Below the pieces are notes generated by a model, which made no database searches, was not told the DNA's origin, and worked only from the letters and a program-made list of their open reading frames with translations. Positions 59,411 through 64,000 of a stretch of 64,000 nt of DNA are shown piece after piece. The DNA lies in contig JAOWCC010000091.1 in assembly GCA_030867875.1 (NCBI GenBank), positions 186,001 through 250,000 on the forward strand, written 5' to 3'. This stretch comes from Actinernus sp. WN-2022. Taxonomy: Eukaryota; Cnidaria; Anthozoa; Actiniaria; Actinernidae. The position numbers were made by a program, and so were the translations under genes. Within the stretch, counting starts at the first letter, position 1, and each line of letters begins with the position of its first letter.

Positions 59411-62400
59411 AGTGGTGTAGTGTACCGATGTTCAACAACCATCTCCTTCAAATAACTTTCCATCTCTTCGGATACAAGGTTAGAACCGTTATCTGTTCTC
59501 AGTCCCATTGGTACACCATGTCGTGCAAATTGTGAATCTAGACACCGAATTATCACTTCACTTGACGTCGAACGAACTACGTCCACTTCCATCCATCTGC
59601 TGAAGTAATCAACTAAGACAATCAAGTGCTCACCCGTAGGTAGCGGTCCCATCAAGTCTAGGGCAAGCTCTTTCCATAGTCTATCCGGCATCTTTGTAGG
59701 CTTAACTAGTGGTGGTGGTACATGCTTAGTCACTAGCTGACAGCCGTAGCACTCCCTGCATCTCCTCTCTGCATCTCTATCGATCCCAGGCCACCATACC
59801 TTCGACCGTAACCTCTCTTTGGTCTTTACGATACCTTGGTGCCCTTCATGTGCCAAGCCAGTCACTCTCTTCCGCAACTCAGCAGGAATAACAATTCTGG
59901 TGCCCCGAAGAATTACATAACCGATGAATGTCAACTCATTTCGTACCATCAGGTATGGTTTGGGAGCTTTCTCCCAGTTCCCGTGTATCAAACATTCGCG
60001 CACTGCAAGCAACTCATCATCCTGTGCTGATGCACTCTCTATCTCCTGAATTCTGAGAGCAACCGGTACTGACTCTAAGGTAACTGCACGAACATACTCG
60101 TCATCCCGTAAGAACTCGTCGTTTGCTGATATCTTAGTCAAACGCGACAGTGCATCCGCAATGTTCCCACTCGAAGACACGCAGCACACCTTGTAGTTGT
60201 ATGACTGCAAGCGCAAAACCCATCGCTCCACTCTTGCAGATGGCTTTGACTTTCTTGAATAGAGAACCCTCAGTGCCTCATGATCCGTAACTAAGTCAAA
60301 CTCTGGCAGTCCCTGCAAGTACAGGTTGAACCTTTCGCAGGCCCACACAAGTGCCAGTGCCTCCTTCTCCGTTTGACTATAACGACGCTCTACATCACTC
60401 AGACTTCGACTAGCATAACACACAGCACGACTCTGTCCATTCTTTTCCTGGACTAGCACAGCCCCGAGTCCCACCGGGCTAGCATCCGCAATAACTCTTG
60501 TATGTGCTTCCTTGTCAAAGTAAGCCAACACTGATGCATCAGCTAGTTGCTCCTTAAGCTTAACAAATGCCTGTTCTTGCTTCTTGCCCCACACAAACTG
60601 TTCTCCTTTGCGTGAAATAGCTCTCAAGGGTTCCGCAGTTGTAGAAAAGTCCGGTATAAAACGTGCGCTAAACCCAACCATACCTAGAAAACTGCGCACC
60701 TCTGAAGGTGATGTCGGGGATTTAGCCTCAACAACTGCCTGAACTTTCTCTGTCGTTGGCCCTATGCCATGCTTTGTTAGTAGTAGTCCCATAAATACTA
60801 CTCTGTCCATCCTAAAAGTACACTTATCCACTCTCAGCGTCAAATGCTTCTCTTCTAAGCTCTTTAATACCTTATGCAGGTTGTTATCATGCTCTTTCAC
60901 ATCCTTTCCATGCACTACCAGGTCATCAGCAATATTAACTACACCGTCCAGGTCTGCGACATTCTGGCTTACAATGTGCTGGTATTTCTCTGGGGCAGCA
61001 TTCACTCCGAAACTTAGTCGCTTGTAACGGAACAATCCATCATACGTTCCAAAAGTTGTAATATCCCGTGAGTCTTCGTGTAATTCCACCTGGTGAAATC
61101 CCCACTTTAGGTCTAACTTGGAAAATACTGCACTCCCATTCAACTCCTCCAGCACTTCGTCTACTGTTGGTATTGGAACTCTCTCCCGAATAATTGCCTC
61201 GTTTGCTTGTCGCATGTCCACACAAAGTCTAATCTCTCCCGAAGGCTTTGGTGCAATGACAACTGGGCTGACCCACGTTGTAGGCCCTTCGACCTTTTCT
61301 ATAATATCTTCTCTTAATAACTGTTTCACCTTAGCTGTCACTTTGTCCCGAAGTGAGAACGGTATTCGCCTTACTTTCTGAGCTACTGGAACCACATTTG
61401 GATCAATATGTAGTTTAAGCTTATAGTCCTTCAACTTGCCTATTCCCTCAAAAACACTTGGGTACTTTGCTTTGACTTGCTCTCCATAGTCATCCTGTAC
61501 TGCATTACAAGTATTAGGAACAGCTCCAATCCCAATCCGGAGAATCCCCAAGTCCTTGGATGTTGTACTTCCTAGTAAACAACGTCCCTTTTCCACTAAA
61601 ACAAAACTTGTAGTGGTCCTTGCTGCACCCACTGCTACCTCTGTCTCAAACTGTCCTAGAACCTTCAGCTTTTTTCCTCCATACGCATATGAGTTCTTTG
61701 AGCAGTCTTTCACTTCTACATTGAGTCCCTGATTCCTGATTTTATTGAACTCCTCCTCTCCTATCAGGTTGCTTACTGATCCAGAGTCAATGAGTACTTG
61801 CTTGGTAATTCCATTAATCTTTACTTCAATGTTTGGTTCCACAGAACTTGAAACAGCAAATGCCTGTTCGGTCTCTTCTGTTACAGAAAATGCAAAACTG
61901 TCCTGATCCTCACTTGTCTCCTGGCCCTCAACACAATTCGCTTGTCGACCTCTGCCTCCTTGACGCCAGGTACTTCCTTGTTGATTTTCTGTTTTATGCT
62001 CTTTCCTTTCCCCTTTACAACAGACAGCGAAATGTCCATATATCCCACATTTCTTGCATTTTTGTCCTTTTGCAGGGCATTTAGCATCCCGAGCAAAATG
62101 TCCTTCTCTGTTACAGTTAAAACAGGTTTTACCCCGTGTCACCATGTCTATATTCCTAGATCTTGAACCAACTGCATTCAAGTTTCCCATCTCTTCTCTT
62201 GGTTGTTCTGTCATACTCTGAGCCTGCAAACCGGCCAACTCCCAAGCGCGAGATTTATTTAATGCCTCTTCTAGCGTTATATTTCTAGTTTCCAAGAGCT
62301 TCCTTTTCAGTTCATAGTTCCTCAGCTTGTCTATCAGCTGGTCCCTTAAGTTTTCTTCTAGACTTCCTCCGAAATTACCTTGCCATGCTTGCTTTCGTAG

Positions 62401-62754
62401 ACGAACTATGAACTGGTCAGCGGTTTCCCCCTCCTTCGGCACAAGTTGTCGAAAAACGTGGCGCTCGTAGGGGATGTTCTCTTCCGTTTTAAAATACGAA
62501 TCTAGCTTTCGAATCGCTGACAAATACACATTGTCTCCCTCCGCTGGAATCGGTCCTGGGTCTTGTAAATCTTCGAAAATATCTTGTACTTCCATCCCAG
62601 CGAAATGAAGTAATTGCGAGGTCTTCTTGCGAGCATTCTCGACTCCCTTGCCTTCTGCATAATATTCAAATGCTCGTTTCCACTTCCTCCAGTGCTCAGC
62701 CACTTGCGAGGCGGATCCTGACAGGTCCAATGCCGGTAGAGTTTTTGCTGACAT
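59362..62754 (-). CDS. gag-pol: Gypsy gag-pol polyprotein, main reading frame (1,130 aa, integrase end out of frame)
   Basis: Domains in order: Gag (about 1-205); two CCHC knuckles (CFNCNREGHFARDAKC and CKKCGIYGHFAVC, about 214-250); aspartic protease with VLIDSGS (about 322); reverse transcriptase with FSKLDLKWGFHQ and the catalytic IADD (about 505-680); RNase H with VIADASPVGLG (about 760-880); and integrase with the H-H-C-C finger (HEGHQG..CRECYGCQ) and a DDE core including DLMGPLP and RTDNGSN. Gag and Pol share one frame, with no frameshift signal. The frame ends prematurely just after the integrase glutamate region; downstream homology continues in another frame. Confidence 0.93.
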   Translation of the reverse strand: MSAKTLPALDLSGSASQVAEHWRKWKRAFEYYAEGKGVENARKKTSQLLHFAGMEVQDIFEDLQDPGPIPAEGDNVYLSAIRKLDSYFKTEENIPYERHVFRQLVPKEGETADQFIVRLRKQAWQGNFGGSLEENLRDQLIDKLRNYELKRKLLETRNITLEEALNKSRAWELAGLQAQSMTEQPREEMGNLNAVGSRSRNIDMVTRGKTCFNCNREGHFARDAKCPAKGQKCKKCGIYGHFAVCCKGERKEHKTENQQGSTWRQGGRGRQANCVEGQETSEDQDSFAFSVTEETEQAFAVSSSVEPNIEVKINGITKQVLIDSGSVSNLIGEEEFNKIRNQGLNVEVKDCSKNSYAYGGKKLKVLGQFETEVAVGAARTTTSFVLVEKGRCLLGSTTSKDLGILRIGIGAVPNTCNAVQDDYGEQVKAKYPSVFEGIGKLKDYKLKLHIDPNVVPVAQKVRRIPFSLRDKVTAKVKQLLREDIIEKVEGPTTWVSPVVIAPKPSGEIRLCVDMRQANEAIIRERVPIPTVDEVLEELNGSAVFSKLDLKWGFHQVELHEDSRDITTFGTYDGLFRYKRLSFGVNAAPEKYQHIVSQNVADLDGVVNIADDLVVHGKDVKEHDNNLHKVLKSLEEKHLTLRVDKCTFRMDRVVFMGLLLTKHGIGPTTEKVQAVVEAKSPTSPSEVRSFLGMVGFSARFIPDFSTTAEPLRAISRKGEQFVWGKKQEQAFVKLKEQLADASVLAYFDKEAHTRVIADASPVGLGAVLVQEKNGQSRAVCYASRSLSDVERRYSQTEKEALALVWACERFNLYLQGLPEFDLVTDHEALRVLYSRKSKPSARVERWVLRLQSYNYKVCCVSSSGNIADALSRLTKISANDEFLRDDEYVRAVTLESVPVALRIQEIESASAQDDELLAVRECLIHGNWEKAPKPYLMVRNELTFIGYVILRGTRIVIPAELRKRVTGLAHEGHQGIVKTKERLRSKVWWPGIDRDAERRCRECYGCQLVTKHVPPPLVKPTKMPDRLWKELALDLMGPLPTGEHLIVLVDYFSRWMEVDVVRSTSSEVIIRCLDSQFARHGVPMGLRTDNGSNLVSEEMESYLKEMVVEHRYTTPLWPRANGEVERQNDRF

Positions 62755-62772
62755 TCCTGTCTACTTTTTTGT

Positions 62773-62786
62773 CATCCTCGTCGCCA
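62773..62786 (-). other. Primer-binding site, tRNA-Ser(GCT)
   Basis: On the minus strand TGGCGACGAGGATG starts three bases inside the 5' LTR. Its complement CATCCTCGTCGCCA equals the 3' end of animal tRNA-Ser(GCT) with CCA, as I recall that tRNA sequence. Position and match are those of a reverse-transcription primer site. Confidence 0.8.
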
Positions 62787-62789
62787 ATT

Positions 62790-62966
62790 TGTGGTGTTTA
62801 TTGAGGCCACAAAGGCCAAACTACTCGGCATACATATTACACACGAGCGTTCCGGAGTCGCACACTCTGGCTCGTCACGAACACTACATTAGGTCCCGGA
62901 TGTACAATACGTCATGACTCATTAACATATGCACAGGAAGTGTGTCTAGCTACTACAAACACTACA
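62790..62966 (-). repeat. 5' LTR of the Gypsy element
   Basis: 177 bp identical to 58406-58582. It should carry the element's promoter, reading leftward. The outer flank begins GGAGA, the target-site duplication. Confidence 0.95.
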
Positions 62967-62971
62967 GGAGA

Positions 62972-63830
62972 TGACAGTTCGTTAGCCAGAAAAAGGCGCA
63001 AGTGGGTTAACTTCGTGAAAGCGAAAAAAACGACTGCTATAGTCTACAAGTGTGTAACGATATATGTGCGCAGTTCCCAGTAGACTTCGCTTGGCCTGAC
63101 TTCAGTTGTGGTTATAAGATATCAGTAATATTATACATACATACATAGACTTTATTTATACCCGGATTTACAGAGTATCTACAGAATAACCTAATATGTC
63201 CGAGAAAAAAATAAACTAAACTAACGAGCTAATATGTAAATAACGTTAAAATATATGGATAGTTCTAAGTTAGGTATATCATAATAACATTGAGATACGT
63301 ATGACAATAATAACATTAGTGAGCACGCATATCACAAAGAACACAAGTACATACATACAAATACATATACATACATATGCGGTATCGGACTCGGGCTGAG
63401 GAGGGAGACAATGAGGGTGAAGAGTGCAATGAGGATCAATGAATGATTAATAAATTAATGAGGAGTGTAATGAATATTGATAAGTAATAGTGTGCAGTCT
63501 TGAATAATTAATAAGCTAATAAAATAAATATTAATATATAAGTAATAATGAATGAATATTAGTGTTCCGTTATTCCCGAGCAACCTTAGTGTATTAACAA
63601 TACCTCATGCGCATGCGCTGTATTAAAAACATTGTCTTTGAAGTCATAGTAAAACATATCAACTGCGCATGGCTGGATTTGAAAACCGCTCTCAAAGGCT
63701 ACGGTGTCAACATTAATTACCTTAGACCAGAACCCTGCTGTCTTCAACTAACGATATTCTGGTCTAGTCTACTCTATTCTAGTGATTCTAATCTAGTCCA
63801 GTCCTGAAAATCTAGTCCTCAAAAAAATAT
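62972..63830. other. Remainder of the insertion in duplication copy 2; LINE-like tail
   Basis: No gene is visible here. 63137-63170 reads ATACATACATACATAGACTT followed by TATTTATACCC, which looks like the microsatellite tail of a minus-strand non-LTR element. AT-rich sequence follows. Together with 58210-58405 this has no counterpart in copy 1, so the Gypsy element may be nested in an older insertion. Confidence 0.5.
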
Positions 63831-64000
63831 GTTTTCTACTCCTTCAGCGGGCGCCCAAATACGGTACCGCTCGAAACCTGTATTCTGATTGCACCATTAT
63901 TTACTGTAGCTCTATTGTTTTTGTACTGCACGTTCTAATGGTTTGGGTGTTTCGTATTGTTGGGTAAGTCAATGCTGTGGCTCGTTTCGAGCGGTGCAGG

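Larger units (their letters stand above)
58406..62966 (-). mobile_element. Full-length Ty3/Gypsy LTR retrotransposon (4,561 bp)
   Basis: Two direct 177-bp LTRs with TG..CA ends bound the element, flanked by the 5-bp duplication GGAGA (58401-58405 and 62967-62971). Transcription is on the minus strand. Just inside the 5' LTR is a primer-binding site, and just inside the 3' LTR a polypurine tract. The interior encodes Gag, protease, reverse transcriptase, RNase H and integrase in Gypsy order. The LTRs look identical by eye, so the insertion is very young. The coding frame is broken once in the integrase region. It sits in the intron of the channel paralogue in the same orientation. A tRNA-Ser primer is typical of the Mag lineage, which is a suggestion only. 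Confidence 0.96.
55421..64000. repeat. Segmental duplication, copy 2, interrupted by 5.6 kb of insertions
   Basis: The homology to 36481-39905 is in direct orientation. It has an extra 0.3 kb at about 55465-55765 and breaks off at 58209, inside ATCCCGTGTG. It resumes at 63831 with GTTTTCTACT and reaches the window edge. The intervening sequence contains the LTR retrotransposon and a LINE tail. Confidence 0.9.

Overview
The window is eukaryotic, from an intron-rich, AT-rich animal genome. Short coding exons with GT..AG boundaries are separated by kilobase introns full of small foldback elements, tRNA-derived SINEs, LINE fragments, minisatellites and the recurrent motif ACATGTACATGTA. I infer a cnidarian, most likely a stony coral, from repeat style and gene content. 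That is an impression and was not tested by any search.

Layout. Positions 34,685 down to 2,476 (minus strand) hold one complete gene: a C2H2 zinc-finger transcription factor with 13 coding exons. All splice phases agree and the assembled protein is 1,091 aa, with 15 zinc fingers between a Gln/Ala/acidic N-terminal half and a Gln-rich C-terminus.

Positions 52,018 down to 38,000 (minus strand) hold a second complete gene, which I assembled from 8 exons (513 aa). It encodes an ionotropic-glutamate-receptor-like channel of the GluR0 type: signal peptide, S1 half, M1, a potassium-channel pore with the filter TTVGYGD, inner helix, S2 half, a final membrane helix and a short coiled-coil tail. This is the most interesting object in the window.

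From 55.4 kb to the right edge is a second copy of the 3' part of that channel locus, aligning with 36.5-39.9 kb. It carries intact copies of the last three exons, so a tandem paralogue runs off the right edge. The copy is interrupted at 58,210-63,830 by 5.6 kb of insertions. These include a complete Ty3/Gypsy LTR retrotransposon (58,406-62,966) whose two 177-bp LTRs look identical, with a 5-bp target duplication and a primer-binding site matching tRNA-Ser(GCT). Its integrase frame is broken once.

The two channel copies act as empty sites for each other and define several young insertions exactly, including a 156-bp element with 8-bp duplications and a 316-bp element. Other notable structures are a 553-bp near-perfect palindrome with a graded pentanucleotide core at 21.8 kb, a dimeric higher-order minisatellite at 18.1-18.5 kb, a 117-bp minisatellite at 17.0-17.7 kb with a lone relative at 42 kb, and an 817-bp Harbinger-like element inside a SINE at 30.9 kb.

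Both genes lie on the minus strand. I see no functional link between them beyond adjacency.
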